A stretch of DNA of 64,000 bases from assembly GCF_019145475.1 (NCBI RefSeq), contig NZ_JAHTKI010000007.1, forward strand, positions 183,606 to 247,605, given 5' to 3'. The translations under genes and the position numbers were made by a program. This document shows, piece after piece, positions 7,559-21,007 of the stretch; within the stretch, counting starts at the first letter, position 1, and each line of letters opens with the position of its first letter. Source of the stretch: Pseudomonas botevensis (GTDB lineage: Bacteria > Pseudomonadota > Gammaproteobacteria > Pseudomonadales > Pseudomonadaceae). Below the pieces are notes generated by a model. It made no database searches, had not been told where the DNA came from, and worked only from the letters and a program-made list of their open reading frames with translations.

Positions 7559-7750
7559 ATGCCTATCTGCCTGTATTGCCAACATGCCAACCCGGATGAC
7601 GAAACCGAATGCAGTCAATGCGGCATGCCCCTGCCCACGCTCGCTGCACGCGCCGGGGAACGGCGCCAGCGACGGTTCATGGGGTTCTGCATCGGATTGA
7701 CGCTGTTTTGCGTGGTCATGTTTTTCTGGCTGCCACGCGGCATCGTTTGA
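7559..7750 (+). CDS. dnrP: Zinc-ribbon small membrane protein DnrP
   Basis: A 63-residue protein with CxxC...CxxC (CLYCQHANPDDETECSQCG, about 4-22), a zinc-ribbon signature, followed by a basic stretch and one transmembrane helix (about 40-58). Genes of this kind directly follow dnr in Pseudomonas and are annotated DnrP; the function is not established. An alternative GTG start at 7550 would overlap the dnr stop by four bases. It is co-transcribed with dnr in either case. A near-perfect hairpin overlaps its stop codon. Confidence 0.75.
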   Translation: MPICLYCQHANPDDETECSQCGMPLPTLAARAGERRQRRFMGFCIGLTLFCVVMFFWLPRGIV

Positions 7751-7760
7751 TGCCACGTGG
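7733..7760. terminator. Hairpin between converging dnrP and norD
   Basis: CCACGCGGCATC (7733-7744) pairs with GATGCCACGTGG (7749-7760) with one mismatch and a 4-base loop. It overlaps the dnrP stop and lies just before the norD stop on the other strand. There is no T-run, so terminator function is uncertain. Confidence 0.4.
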
Positions 7761-7773
7761 TGGGTGCCCGGCC

Positions 7774-9615
7774 TCAAGCCTGGGTCAACTGCCGGTATAG
7801 CTGCGGCAAGCGCAGCGGCAGTTGTTCGGGCTGGCGGATCAGGGTGTAGCCGTTGGCGCCGAACATGTATGGCAGATAAGCCCCGGCCTCGCGATCGATG
7901 GTGATGCAGAACGGCGTCAGGCCTTGCCGCCGTGCTTCGCGCACCGCTTCGCGGGTGTCTTCGACGCCGTAGCGCCCCTCGTACACATCCAGATCATTCG
8001 GTTTGCCATCGGTCAGCAGCAACAGCAATTTGCTGCGCCGTTTGCTCTGCCCGAGCAGTTGCGTGGCCTGGCGGATCGCGGCGCCCATGCGCGTGTAATA
8101 GCCGGGTTTGAGCCCCTGAATGCGGCCGCGTGTCTCATCGCCATAGCGCTGGGTGAACGCCTTGAGTTCCTGCATCCGCACCTGCTGGCGGCGCAACGAC
8201 GAAAACCCGTAGAGGGCGAAATCATCCCCCAGCCCCGACAGGGTTTCGCCGAACAGCAGCAGGCTGTCGCGAATGACGTCGATCACCCGATGCTCATCGT
8301 TCAGGTGAGCATCGGTGGACATCGACACATCCGCCAGCAGCAGACACGCCAGGTCGCGGCGAGTCTGCCGCCGCTCCATGAACAGGCCTCGTTCGGCGCA
8401 TTGCCCCTGTTCGCGTTCAACGTGAAAATCCAGCCAGGCCGACAGGTCCAGTTCCGACCCCTGGGGCTGCTGACGCAACCACTGCCGGTCATTGCGCAAA
8501 TGCTCGAACTGACGCCGCAAACGCAGCGCCGAGGCCTTGAGCCGCACCGGCAGCGCCTGCGCCGCGCAGTCCCGCGGCAGCATCATTTGCAGATTGACGA
8601 AACCGGCCTGCATTTGCTGTTTGCGGTAATCCCACTCCGGCAACTTGATCCCCTCGCCCAGCGGCACGTCATCGACATCCACGGGCGGCAGATCCAGATG
8701 CAATTTGAGGCCGCCGCCCTTGCGCAACCGGGTGCGCGACAGGGTCAGCTCGTCGAGATCGTCAGCCACTCGGGCGGCGTCCGGATCTTCGCTGTCGTCC
8801 GACCAGCGATCCAGATCGACGTGTTCTGTCCAACTGAACAGATTCTCCAGACGCACCACCAACAGTCCGCCCTCGCGGGTGCTGTCATCGATACGCCGGG
8901 CACGCTTGCGCCCGGCCTTTTGCTCACCGGACGGCGTGGTCAGCGACTCTTCGGATTCATCGCCCAGATCCGCCGCCTGCGGACTGGCGAGGTTCTGCGG
9001 CGGGTACAACCACAGCGGCAACGGCCACGCCGCGCGCTCGCTACGGGGGAAATGCTCGACGCTGCCGGGTTCGCGCAGCGCCTGACACAACGCCCGCTCC
9101 AGCGCCGCTTCGCTGTGGCTCAACGCAGCCGGATCGGGGCGCAACGCCAGATGCGCCGCCACCAGCCGCTCATACCGGGCGCGCAACGCCGGATAGCGCT
9201 GCAGCAGTTGTTGCGTCCAGCGCTGATTGTCCCGTCCCCAGTGACGCATGCGCCCGGCCTGCGCCGCCAGCAGCGCGAGCCAGCGATAGAGTTCTTCATT
9301 CAGCGCAATCTCGGGAAACACCGCCAGGCTCGACGGCAGCCGCAGACTGGCCGCGTCACACCACGCCAGCGGCACTTGCTTGCAGGTCCCGGCGATCTGC
9401 TGCAACACATTGCGCCGTAACAGCAGATCGCGGTCGCTGGCGGCTTCGACACCGATGCCACTGGCGCCGCCCATGGCGCGGAACAGCAGCCCCAGCGAAC
9501 GTTGCTGACGGCTCAGTTCGACCCGCGCCTCGGGGAAATCCGGACTGGCGCGGCGGGTGATGAAGCGGTGCCAGGCACTGCCTACCCACTCTTCCAGTTC
9601 CACGGTGAAAGCCAT
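7774..9615 (-). CDS. norD: Nitric oxide reductase activation protein NorD
   Basis: Accessory protein of 613 residues needed with NirQ/NorQ to activate NO reductase, probably by metal insertion. The C-terminal von Willebrand factor A domain (about 410-600) carries the metal-site motif DVSMS within LLADVSMSTDAH, plus LLLLTDGKPND. The middle part is charged and low in complexity (about 215-270), a usual linker. It follows norCB on the same strand, but a rho-independent terminator stands in the 79-base gap, so expression may depend on read-through. Confidence 0.93.
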   Translation of the reverse strand: MAFTVELEEWVGSAWHRFITRRASPDFPEARVELSRQQRSLGLLFRAMGGASGIGVEAASDRDLLLRRNVLQQIAGTCKQVPLAWCDAASLRLPSSLAVFPEIALNEELYRWLALLAAQAGRMRHWGRDNQRWTQQLLQRYPALRARYERLVAAHLALRPDPAALSHSEAALERALCQALREPGSVEHFPRSERAAWPLPLWLYPPQNLASPQAADLGDESEESLTTPSGEQKAGRKRARRIDDSTREGGLLVVRLENLFSWTEHVDLDRWSDDSEDPDAARVADDLDELTLSRTRLRKGGGLKLHLDLPPVDVDDVPLGEGIKLPEWDYRKQQMQAGFVNLQMMLPRDCAAQALPVRLKASALRLRRQFEHLRNDRQWLRQQPQGSELDLSAWLDFHVEREQGQCAERGLFMERRQTRRDLACLLLADVSMSTDAHLNDEHRVIDVIRDSLLLFGETLSGLGDDFALYGFSSLRRQQVRMQELKAFTQRYGDETRGRIQGLKPGYYTRMGAAIRQATQLLGQSKRRSKLLLLLTDGKPNDLDVYEGRYGVEDTREAVREARRQGLTPFCITIDREAGAYLPYMFGANGYTLIRQPEQLPLRLPQLYRQLTQA

Positions 9616-9638
9616 GCAATCCGCCCCTTTTTCAAAAC

Positions 9639-9669
9639 AAAAAAACGGCCCGCTGTCTCAGCCGGGCCG
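9639..9669 (-). terminator. Rho-independent terminator between norB and norD
   Basis: On the minus strand CGGCCCG and CGGGCCG form a perfect 7-base GC stem with a 10-base loop, followed at once by seven T (A at 9639-9645 on the plus strand). It lies inside the norCB-norD gene series. Confidence 0.8.
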
Positions 9670-9694
9670 ACCTTTTTCTAACCGTGGCGCAGGC

Positions 9695-11119
<1,425 letters not shown>

Positions 11120-11560
11120 TCAGCCCTCCTTGTTTGGCGGCCAGCCATTGGTGTTGATTTTCGAGCTCCACTTGAGGAATTCGGCGATGTCGTCGACCTC
11201 CTGCTCGCTCAAGTTGAACTGCGGCATCGCGCGCCGCCCCGGGACGCCCAGCGGCTGCATCTTCATCCAGGCATGCAGGAACGGCTTGAAGCCCTCCTCG
11301 CCGCCGCGCCGCTGCACCACGTTGCCCAGCTCAGGCGCAAAGTAAGCGCCCTCGCCCAGCAGCGTGTGGCAGCCGATGCAGTTGTTCTGCTCCCAGACGC
11401 TCTTGCCGCGAATCACTGCATCGGTGAGTTGCGCTTCGTTGCTGCGTTGGGGAAAGGTCTGTTCGGTGTGATAGGTCAAAGCCAGGAATATCAGGAAGAA
11501 AAAGATGCTTCCCCCGAAGTAGATGTTCCTGGCCATGCCTTTGGTGAAGGTCTCTGACAT
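11120..11560 (-). CDS. norC: Nitric oxide reductase cytochrome c subunit NorC
   Basis: Membrane-anchored c-type cytochrome that feeds electrons to NorB. The protein has 146 residues, one N-terminal helix (about 13-30, FGGSIFFFLIFLALTY) and a heme c site CIGCH at 61-65; the distal region contains the axial methionine (RRAMPQF). ATG 11560 is supported by GAGGA 8 bases upstream; the frame extends to 11590 without similarity. A perfect DNR box is centred about 64 bases upstream. First gene of norCB. Confidence 0.96.
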   Translation of the reverse strand: MSETFTKGMARNIYFGGSIFFFLIFLALTYHTEQTFPQRSNEAQLTDAVIRGKSVWEQNNCIGCHTLLGEGAYFAPELGNVVQRRGGEEGFKPFLHAWMKMQPLGVPGRRAMPQFNLSEQEVDDIAEFLKWSSKINTNGWPPNKEG

Positions 11561-11617
11561 CGTCGCTTCCTCTTGGCTTGGCCCGTCCATGATAGGAAGC
11601 GCGGGGGCGAAATCCGC

Positions 11618-11631
11618 TTGATGGCAATCAA
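11618..11631. promoter_or_regulatory. DNR/FNR box of norCB
   Basis: TTGATGGCAATCAA is a perfect TTGAT-N4-ATCAA palindrome. It is centred about 64 bases upstream of the norC start codon, which fits activation from about -41.5. Confidence 0.85.
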
Positions 11632-11660
11632 GAAAGTCAGATGGTTTTACTCAGGTTTTC

Positions 11661-11912
11661 CTAGCGCGAAAGCACCAGCGCAACCCCCACCAGCATCGCC
11701 AGCACCAACGCCCAGCTCAGCATCAACCGACGCCACAGACGTGGCGCACGGCGCAGCTCCATGAAGCCGTCGGCGATCAGCCAGGCCTTGCCGACCGCCA
11801 CCAGCAAAATCGCTATCGACAGCGACGCACCGGCATGCGCCAGCAACACCGTGCAGACGCTCAGCGTCACCAGCGCAGCCCAGCAAAGAATCAGCAATCT
11901 GGAAACCGGCAT
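11661..11912 (-). CDS. nirP: NirP, NorF-like cytochrome oxidase subunit IV-type protein
   Basis: An 83-residue membrane protein with about three helices, including TLSVCTVLLAHAG, SIAILLVAVGKAWLIADGFMEL and the C-terminal LSWALVLAMLVGVALVLS. It matches in size, position and the KAWLIADGFMEL segment the small NirP/NorF proteins that follow NirO/NorE. The exact role is unsettled; NorEF homologues aid NO reductase function elsewhere. The ATG at 11912 has GGGAGG five bases upstream; a longer frame to 12059 overlaps nirO in another frame and is not used. Confidence 0.85.
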   Translation of the reverse strand: MPVSRLLILCWAALVTLSVCTVLLAHAGASLSIAILLVAVGKAWLIADGFMELRRAPRLWRRLMLSWALVLAMLVGVALVLSR

Positions 11913-11923
11913 GACGCCTCCCG

Positions 11924-15164
<3,241 letters not shown>

Positions 15165-15188
15165 GCTTCATCAATACAAGGACGCGTC

Positions 15189-15503
15189 ATGAAAAATACT
15201 CTGTTTTCACTGTTCGCCCTGGGCACTGCACTGAGCGTGCAGCCGGCCATGGCCCAGGACGGGCTGGAACTGTTCAAGAGCAAACCCTGCGCCGCCTGCC
15301 ATGCCATCGACGCCAAACTGGTCGGTCCGGCACTCAAGGAAGTGGCGGCGAAAAATGCCGGTGTTGCCGGCGCCGCAGACACCCTGGCCGGGCATATCAA
15401 GAACGGTACGCAAGGCAATTGGGGACCGATCCCGATGCCGGCCAACCCGGTGACGGATGACGAAGCGAAGACGCTTGCGACCTGGGTCCTGAGCCTCAAA
15501 TAG
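15189..15503 (+). CDS. nirM: Cytochrome c551
   Basis: Periplasmic electron donor to NirS. The protein has 104 residues; cleavage after AMA (residue 22) leaves 82 residues, the exact length of classical Pseudomonas c551. Heme site CAACH at 34-38 and axial methionine in GPIPMPANP. It sits 24 bases downstream of nirS. Confidence 0.96.
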   Translation: MKNTLFSLFALGTALSVQPAMAQDGLELFKSKPCAACHAIDAKLVGPALKEVAAKNAGVAGAADTLAGHIKNGTQGNWGPIPMPANPVTDDEAKTLATWVLSLK

Positions 15504-15519
15504 CCAACTGGAGGGCGCC

Positions 15520-15846
15520 ATGACGATCCATCGACACGCTGTCGTTCTGGCGACCCTCCTCCTTTTTTGCGCAACCTCGGTGGCCGCGCCGGACGCCACG
15601 CGTCAGGCGCAACTCGAACACCTGCTGGCCCAGGACTGCGGCGCCTGCCACGGCCTGCACATGACCGGCGGGCTCGGTCCCGAACTGACCCGCGCGGCGC
15701 TGGCCGGCAAGTCCCGGGACAGCCTGATCGCCACCGTCACCTTCGGCCGTCCCGGCACCGCGATGCCGCCCTGGGCCCCGCTGCTCGCCCCGGATGACAT
15801 CCGCTGGCTGGTCGACCTTCTTCTCAAGGGATACCCCGCCTCATGA
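15520..15846 (+). CDS. nirC: Cytochrome c55X NirC
   Basis: Small periplasmic c-type cytochrome, 108 residues, with signal peptide (about 1-23) and heme site CGACH at 40-44. In P. aeruginosa NirC can pass electrons in the last step of heme d1 synthesis and to NirS. GGAGG precedes the ATG. Its stop overlaps the nirF start (ATGA). Confidence 0.93.
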   Translation: MTIHRHAVVLATLLLFCATSVAAPDATRQAQLEHLLAQDCGACHGLHMTGGLGPELTRAALAGKSRDSLIATVTFGRPGTAMPPWAPLLAPDDIRWLVDLLLKGYPAS

Positions 15847-17021
15847 TCCGATCCATTCTGCTGACTGCGGCGACCGGCCTGTTCCTGTCCGCCTGCGCCC
15901 AGCCGCCCTTGCGCGGCACCGGTGACCTCGGCGTGGTGATCGAACGCGCCAGCGGCAGCGTGCAAATCATCGAAAGCGACACCCATACCGCACTGGCCCG
16001 CCTCGAAGGCCTGGGGGATCTGTCCCATGCCTCAGTGGTGTATTCCCGCGACCAGCGTTACGCCTACGTGTTCGGCCGCGACGGTGGGCTGAGCAAGATC
16101 GACCTGCTGAGCCAACGCATCGACCGGCGGGTGATCCAGGGCGGCAACAGCATCGGCGGCGCCATCAGCCAGGACGGCAAACTGATCGCCGTGTCCAACT
16201 ACGTGCCCGGCGGGGTCAAGGTGTTCGATGCCCATAGCCTGCGACAAGTGGCGGATATTCCAGCCACGCCGCTGGCCGATGGCAGCAAGCGTTCGCGGGT
16301 CGTCGGCCTGGTGGACGCGCCAGGCCAGCGCTTCGTGTTCAGCCTGTTCGATACCGGCGAGATCTGGAGCGCCGACTTCAGCCAGGGCGCGTCGCCGAAA
16401 ATCAATCGTTTCAACAATATCGGCCAGCAGCCCTACGACGCACTGATTACCCCCGACGGTCGCTATTACATGGCCGGGCTGTTCGGTGAAGACGGCATGG
16501 CGCAACTTGACCTCTGGCATCCCGAGCGCGGGGTGAAACGCGTGCTCGGCGATTACGGACGCGGTCAGGAAAAATTGCCGGTGTACAAGATGCCTCACCT
16601 GGAAGGTTGGGCGGTGGCCGACAACCAGGCCTTCGTGCCGGCGGTCGGTCGCCATCAGGTGCTGGTGATGGATGCGCGCACCTGGCGACAGACCGCTGCG
16701 ATCCCAGTGGCCGGGCAACCGGTGTTCGTCACCTCACGGCCGGACGGTCGGCAGGTATGGGTCAATTTCGCCTACCCGGACAACGATCGGGTGCAGGTGA
16801 TCGACACGGAAACCCATGCCGTGGTCGCCGATCTGCGACCGGGACCGGCGGTGCTGCACATGGAATTCACCGCCCGGGGCGATCAGTTGTGGCTGTCGCT
16901 GCGCGATGGCGATCAGGTGCAGGTCTGGGACCCGTACAGCCTGAAGCCGGTCAGCACCCTTCCCGCTGCCGCGCCGAGCGGTATTTTCTTCAGCAGTCGC
17001 GCGCAGAAAACGGGTTATTGA
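15843..17021 (+). CDS. nirF: Heme d1 biosynthesis protein NirF
   Basis: Late heme d1 biosynthesis protein, 392 residues, with a propeller fold like the NirS d1 domain. The N-terminus ends in a lipobox, LFLSAC (cysteine 18), which fits the membrane-anchored periplasmic lipoprotein described in P. aeruginosa. Related in fold to NirN further down the operon. The start overlaps nirC by four bases. Confidence 0.94.
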   Translation: MIRSILLTAATGLFLSACAQPPLRGTGDLGVVIERASGSVQIIESDTHTALARLEGLGDLSHASVVYSRDQRYAYVFGRDGGLSKIDLLSQRIDRRVIQGGNSIGGAISQDGKLIAVSNYVPGGVKVFDAHSLRQVADIPATPLADGSKRSRVVGLVDAPGQRFVFSLFDTGEIWSADFSQGASPKINRFNNIGQQPYDALITPDGRYYMAGLFGEDGMAQLDLWHPERGVKRVLGDYGRGQEKLPVYKMPHLEGWAVADNQAFVPAVGRHQVLVMDARTWRQTAAIPVAGQPVFVTSRPDGRQVWVNFAYPDNDRVQVIDTETHAVVADLRPGPAVLHMEFTARGDQLWLSLRDGDQVQVWDPYSLKPVSTLPAAAPSGIFFSSRAQKTGY

Positions 17022-17022
17022 A

Positions 17023-17481
17023 ATGGACCTCGACCTGCTCAGCCGGCAACTGATCGACCGCTTCCAGCACGGCATGCCGCTGTGCGCCGAACCTTATCTG
17101 GAGATGGCCCGGGTCCTGAGTTGCAGCGAGGCGCAGGTGCTGGCCTGCCTGCAACGCCTGGAACTGGCCGGCGCCCTGTCGCGGGTCGGCCCGGTGTTCG
17201 AACACAGCCGCGCCGGGGCCAGCACGCTCGCCGCCCTCGCCGTGCCCGCCGAGCGCCTGCATCAGGTGGCCGAACGCGTCAGCCAATACCCCGAGGTCAA
17301 TCACAACTACGGGCGCGAGCATCACTACAACCTGTGGTTTGTGCTGACCGGGCCTGATCGCCGGCACATCGAGCGTGTCCTTGAGGAACTGGAGCGCGAC
17401 ACCGGTCTTGCGCCGCTGGACCTGCCGATGTTGACCGCCTACCGCATCGACCTCGGTTTCGCCTTGGGAGAAAACCCATGA
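17023..17481 (+). CDS. nirD: Siroheme decarboxylase subunit NirD
   Basis: Lrp/AsnC-like protein of 152 residues; together with NirL, G and H it decarboxylates siroheme to didecarboxysiroheme in the cytoplasm. An N-terminal helix-turn-helix-like part precedes a C-terminal alpha/beta domain with the conserved [16 protein letters not shown] segment, containing the active-site histidines. It begins one base after the nirF stop and overlaps nirL by ATGA. Confidence 0.93.
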   Translation: MDLDLLSRQLIDRFQHGMPLCAEPYLEMARVLSCSEAQVLACLQRLELAGALSRVGPVFEHSRAGASTLAALAVPAERLHQVAERVSQYPEVNHNYGREHHYNLWFVLTGPDRRHIERVLEELERDTGLAPLDLPMLTAYRIDLGFALGENP

Positions 17482-17981
17482 CAGCCGCGCAGGCGCTGGC
17501 CCTGCGTCGCCTTCTGGAGCAAGGATTGCCGCGCGTTTCGCGGCCCTATCAGGCGCTCGCCGAGCAGATCGGCACGGACGAAACCCAGGTGCTCGGGCAA
17601 ATGCGCCAATGGCATGCGCAAGGCCTGTTCCGCCGGATCGGCCTGGTGCTCAACCACCGCGCACTGGGCTTCACCGCCAACGCCATGCTGGTGCTGGATG
17701 TGCCGGACGCGCTGATCGATGAAGTCGGCCAGCGTCTGGGCCACGCGCCCGGCATCAGCCTTTGTTATCAGCGCCCGCGACGCTTGCCGCAGTGGCGTTA
17801 CAACCTGTTCTGCATGGTGCATGGCCGGCAACGTGAGCGGGTCGAGGCGCAGATTCGGCAAATGCTGGAAGCCCATCTGCTCAGCGACCTGCCGCACCAA
17901 CTGCTGTTCAGCAGCCACGCCTTCAAACAATGCGGCGGGCGTTTCGCCCCGCTGCCGAGCGGAGTGCCCGCCCATGGATGA
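17478..17981 (+). CDS. nirL: Siroheme decarboxylase subunit NirL
   Basis: Second AsnC-like subunit, 167 residues. It shows the partner signature of the NirL/H type, [24 protein letters not shown], in place of the NYxREH motif of NirD/G. Overlaps nirD by four bases and nirG by eight. Confidence 0.92.
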   Translation: MTAAQALALRRLLEQGLPRVSRPYQALAEQIGTDETQVLGQMRQWHAQGLFRRIGLVLNHRALGFTANAMLVLDVPDALIDEVGQRLGHAPGISLCYQRPRRLPQWRYNLFCMVHGRQRERVEAQIRQMLEAHLLSDLPHQLLFSSHAFKQCGGRFAPLPSGVPAHG

Positions 17982-18417
17982 CCTCGACCGTCGCCTGATC
18001 AATCGCCTGCAACTGGGTCTGCCGCTGGTGCGCCATCCGTGGCAGGTGCTGGCCGATGAGCTGCAAAGCAGCGCCCGCGAACTGCTCGACCGCGTCCACA
18101 ACCTGCTGGAAGACGGCGTACTGACCCGTTTCGGCCCGATGTTCGATATCGAGCGGCTGGGCGGCGCCTTCACCCTCGCCGCGCTGAGCGTGCCCGAAGT
18201 GCGTTTCGACGAGGTCGCCGGGCAACTGCATGCCTTGCCGGAGGTGGCGCACAACTATCGCCGCGAACATCCGTGGAACATGTGGTTCGTCCTCGGCTGT
18301 GCCTCTGAACAGGACCTGAGCGACACGCTACAGCGCATCGAGACCCTGACCGGTCTGCCGGTGCTCAATCTGCCCAAGGAGGAGACTTACCATGTCGGTC
18401 TGTATTTCCCGGTCTGA
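17974..18417 (+). CDS. nirG: Siroheme decarboxylase subunit NirG
   Basis: Third AsnC-like subunit, 147 residues, of the NirD type with the conserved [16 protein letters not shown] segment. ATG 17974 is chosen because similarity to NirD begins at [13 protein letters not shown]; upstream in-frame sequence belongs to nirL in another frame. Overlaps nirH by 26 bases. Confidence 0.92.
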   Translation: MDDLDRRLINRLQLGLPLVRHPWQVLADELQSSARELLDRVHNLLEDGVLTRFGPMFDIERLGGAFTLAALSVPEVRFDEVAGQLHALPEVAHNYRREHPWNMWFVLGCASEQDLSDTLQRIETLTGLPVLNLPKEETYHVGLYFPV

Positions 18418-18895
18418 ATCATCGCTCGCCCAACGTCTGGTGGTACTGACCCAGGCCGGTTTGCCGCTGGTGGAAGATCCCTGGGCCTGGCTCGCCGGAG
18501 AACTGGAGCTGAGCGTCGAATCCACCCTGGATCTGCTCAAGCGCTTGCAGGCCGAAGGCGCGATCCGCCGGATCGCCGCCGTCCCCAACCACTATCGCCT
18601 GGGCTATTGCCACAACGGCATGACCGTATGGGACGTGCGCGACACCGACATGCCGCGCCTCGGCGCCCTGCTCGGCGCGCAGCCCTTCGTCAGTCATTGC
18701 TATCGGCGCCCGCGTCGGCCGGGATGGCGCTACAACCTGTTTGCCATGGTTCACGGCCGCAGCCGCGAGGAAATCGACAGTTATCGCGAACACCTGCGTT
18801 ACCTGCTGGGCGATGCCTGTGCCGCCGACGACATGCTGGTGAGCAGCCGCATCCTGAAAAAAACCGGGCTGCGCCTGTCACCCGCCGCACGCTGA
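18392..18895 (+). CDS. nirH: Siroheme decarboxylase subunit NirH
   Basis: Fourth AsnC-like subunit, 167 residues, of the NirL type with VSHCYRRPRRPGWRYNLFAMVHG. The first 26 bases lie inside nirG; an internal start a few codons later is possible. Followed by nirJ after 23 bases. Confidence 0.92.
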   Translation: MSVCISRSESSLAQRLVVLTQAGLPLVEDPWAWLAGELELSVESTLDLLKRLQAEGAIRRIAAVPNHYRLGYCHNGMTVWDVRDTDMPRLGALLGAQPFVSHCYRRPRRPGWRYNLFAMVHGRSREEIDSYREHLRYLLGDACAADDMLVSSRILKKTGLRLSPAAR

Positions 18896-18918
18896 ACACA
18901 CTGCACAAGGAGAGTGGC

Positions 18919-20097
18919 ATGTTGAGGATCAGCCAATACCTGAAAGCCCTGGCCGGCCAGGCTCCGGCACCGAGAACCAGCCCGCCGGGCAGCCTGCGCC
19001 CGCCAGTGGTGATCTGGAATCTGTTGCGGCGCTGCAACCTGACCTGCAAACACTGTTATGCGACCTCGGCCGACAGCGTGTTTCGCGATGAGCTGGATAC
19101 CTCGGCGGCACTGATGGTGATCGATGACTTGCACGACGCTGGCGTCAAGGTACTGATTCTTTCCGGCGGTGAACCGTTGCTGCGTGATGACCTGTTTGTG
19201 TTGAGCGCCCACGCCCGCGCCAAGGGTTTCTTCGTCGCCTTGTCCACCAATGGCACGCTGATCGGCTCGCACAACATCGCGCAGATACATGCTGCGAACT
19301 TCGATTATGTGGGGATCAGCATCGATGGCCTGGAAGCCACCCATGACGCGTTCCGCCAGCTCAAGGGCAGTTTCGCCAGCTCCATGCAGGCGATCCGTTT
19401 GTGTCGCGAGCACGGTATCCGCGTCGGCCTGCGCACCACGCTGACTCAGGAGAATCATGCGCAACTCCCGCAGTTGCTGGGGCTGATGCACGAATACGAC
19501 GTGCAGAAGTTTTACCTGTCGCACCTCAATTACAGCGGTCGTGGCAAGCGCAGCCGCAAACTCGACGCCCGGCAACAGATGAGCCGCGATGCGATGAGGC
19601 TAATCTTCGAGCGTGCCTGGGACGATGTAATGCTGGGCCGCGACAGCGATTTCGTCAGCGGCAACAACGATGCCGATGCGGTTCTGCTACTGCAATGGGT
19701 CAACGAACATCTACCCGAACACGCTGCGCAACTGGAACACATGCTGCGCGCCTGGGGTGGCAATGCCTCGGGCAGCGGCATCGCCAACATCGACAACACC
19801 GGTGAAGTCCACCCGGACACTTATTGGTGGCAGCACTCGGTGGGCAACGTGCGGCGCACGCCGTTTCGGACCCTGTGGCTGGAGCAGCCCGACGCCCTGC
19901 TCCAGCAACTGCGCGCCCATCCCCGCGCGGTCGGCGGCCGTTGCGGTGAATGCCGCTGGTTGAGCCTCTGCAACGGCAATACGCGCACCCGCGCCTGGGC
20001 CGAGGGCAACCTCTGGGGCCAGGACCCCGGTTGCCACCTCAGCGACGAAGAAATCGGCCTGCCGCCGCTCGCCACCATTGCTTGCGTCACGCACTGA
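18919..20097 (+). CDS. nirJ: Heme d1 biosynthesis radical SAM protein NirJ
   Basis: Radical SAM enzyme, 392 residues, that replaces two propionate side chains during heme d1 synthesis. The 4Fe-4S motif C39-x3-C43-x2-C46 (RRCNLTCKHCYATS) is intact, followed by LSGGEPLLRDDLF. The C-terminal SPASM-like cysteine region (GGRCGECRWLSLCNGN ... DPGC) is also present. ATG 18919 has GGAG 9 bases upstream; the frame runs upstream through nirH without meaning. Confidence 0.95.
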   Translation: MLRISQYLKALAGQAPAPRTSPPGSLRPPVVIWNLLRRCNLTCKHCYATSADSVFRDELDTSAALMVIDDLHDAGVKVLILSGGEPLLRDDLFVLSAHARAKGFFVALSTNGTLIGSHNIAQIHAANFDYVGISIDGLEATHDAFRQLKGSFASSMQAIRLCREHGIRVGLRTTLTQENHAQLPQLLGLMHEYDVQKFYLSHLNYSGRGKRSRKLDARQQMSRDAMRLIFERAWDDVMLGRDSDFVSGNNDADAVLLLQWVNEHLPEHAAQLEHMLRAWGGNASGSGIANIDNTGEVHPDTYWWQHSVGNVRRTPFRTLWLEQPDALLQQLRAHPRAVGGRCGECRWLSLCNGNTRTRAWAEGNLWGQDPGCHLSDEEIGLPPLATIACVTH

Positions 20098-20167
20098 ACT
20101 GCCCGTCCGGCCACCCCTGTGAAAAATGCGGGAGCCGGTCAACCTGATGAAGCCCCAAGGACGTCCC

Positions 20168-21007
20168 ATGCCTCCATCGATTGTTCTTCCGTCCACTCTC
20201 GAATCCCCGTTCCGTCCCGGCGAAGTCGCCCTGGTCGGCGCCGGCCCCGGTGATCCGCGCCTGTTGACCCTGCGCGCCTGGAGTCTGTTGATGCAGGCCG
20301 ATGCCGTGGTCTACGACCGTCTTGTCAGCCCTGAACTGCTGACACTGATCCCGCTGACCTGCGCCCGGCACTATGTCGGCAAGGCCAGTGGTTGCCACAG
20401 CCTGCCGCAGGAGCAGATCAACGAACTGCTCGCCGACCTCGCCGATCAGGGCCAGCGCGTGGTGCGGCTCAAGGGTGGCGACCCGTTCATTTTCGGCCGT
20501 GGCGCCGAGGAGCTGGAGTATCTTCTGCGCCGCAACATCGATTGCCAGGTCGTACCGGGCATCACCGCTGCCTCCGGGTGCAGCGCCTACGCCGGCATCC
20601 CGCTGACCCACCGCGACCTGGTCAACTCCTGCCGATTCGTCACCGGCCATCTGCAACATGACGGCGAGTTGAAACTGCCCTGGCACGATCTCGCCGACAG
20701 CAGCCAGACCCTGGTGTTCTACATGGGTTTGTCGAACCTGGGGATCATCGCCCAGCGCCTGATCGAGGCCGGACTGTCGGCCGACACGCCGGCAGCGCTG
20801 GTCAGCAACGGTACGCGGGTCGATCAGCATGTTGTGCGTGGTTTCCTGCATCAGTTGCCGACCCTGGCGCTGGAATGCCCGCCGGGCATTCCGACGCTGA
20901 CGGTGATCGGCAAAGTCGTGGGTCTGTTCGCCGCGCAGCCGATGGAATTCCCGGCGCGCTTCTACCCGACGCAGGCGCTGCAACGCCACGGCAAGGTGGC
21001 GGTATGA
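20168..21007 (+). CDS. nirE: Uroporphyrinogen III methyltransferase NirE
   Basis: SAM-dependent methyltransferase making precorrin-2 for heme d1, 279 residues as in P. aeruginosa NirE. Motifs: [41 protein letters not shown] and [22 protein letters not shown] 20168 follows AAGGA by 8 bases; an upstream ATG at 20126 lacks similarity. The stop overlaps the nirN start (ATGA). Confidence 0.95.
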   Translation: MPPSIVLPSTLESPFRPGEVALVGAGPGDPRLLTLRAWSLLMQADAVVYDRLVSPELLTLIPLTCARHYVGKASGCHSLPQEQINELLADLADQGQRVVRLKGGDPFIFGRGAEELEYLLRRNIDCQVVPGITAASGCSAYAGIPLTHRDLVNSCRFVTGHLQHDGELKLPWHDLADSSQTLVFYMGLSNLGIIAQRLIEAGLSADTPAALVSNGTRVDQHVVRGFLHQLPTLALECPPGIPTLTVIGKVVGLFAAQPMEFPARFYPTQALQRHGKVAV

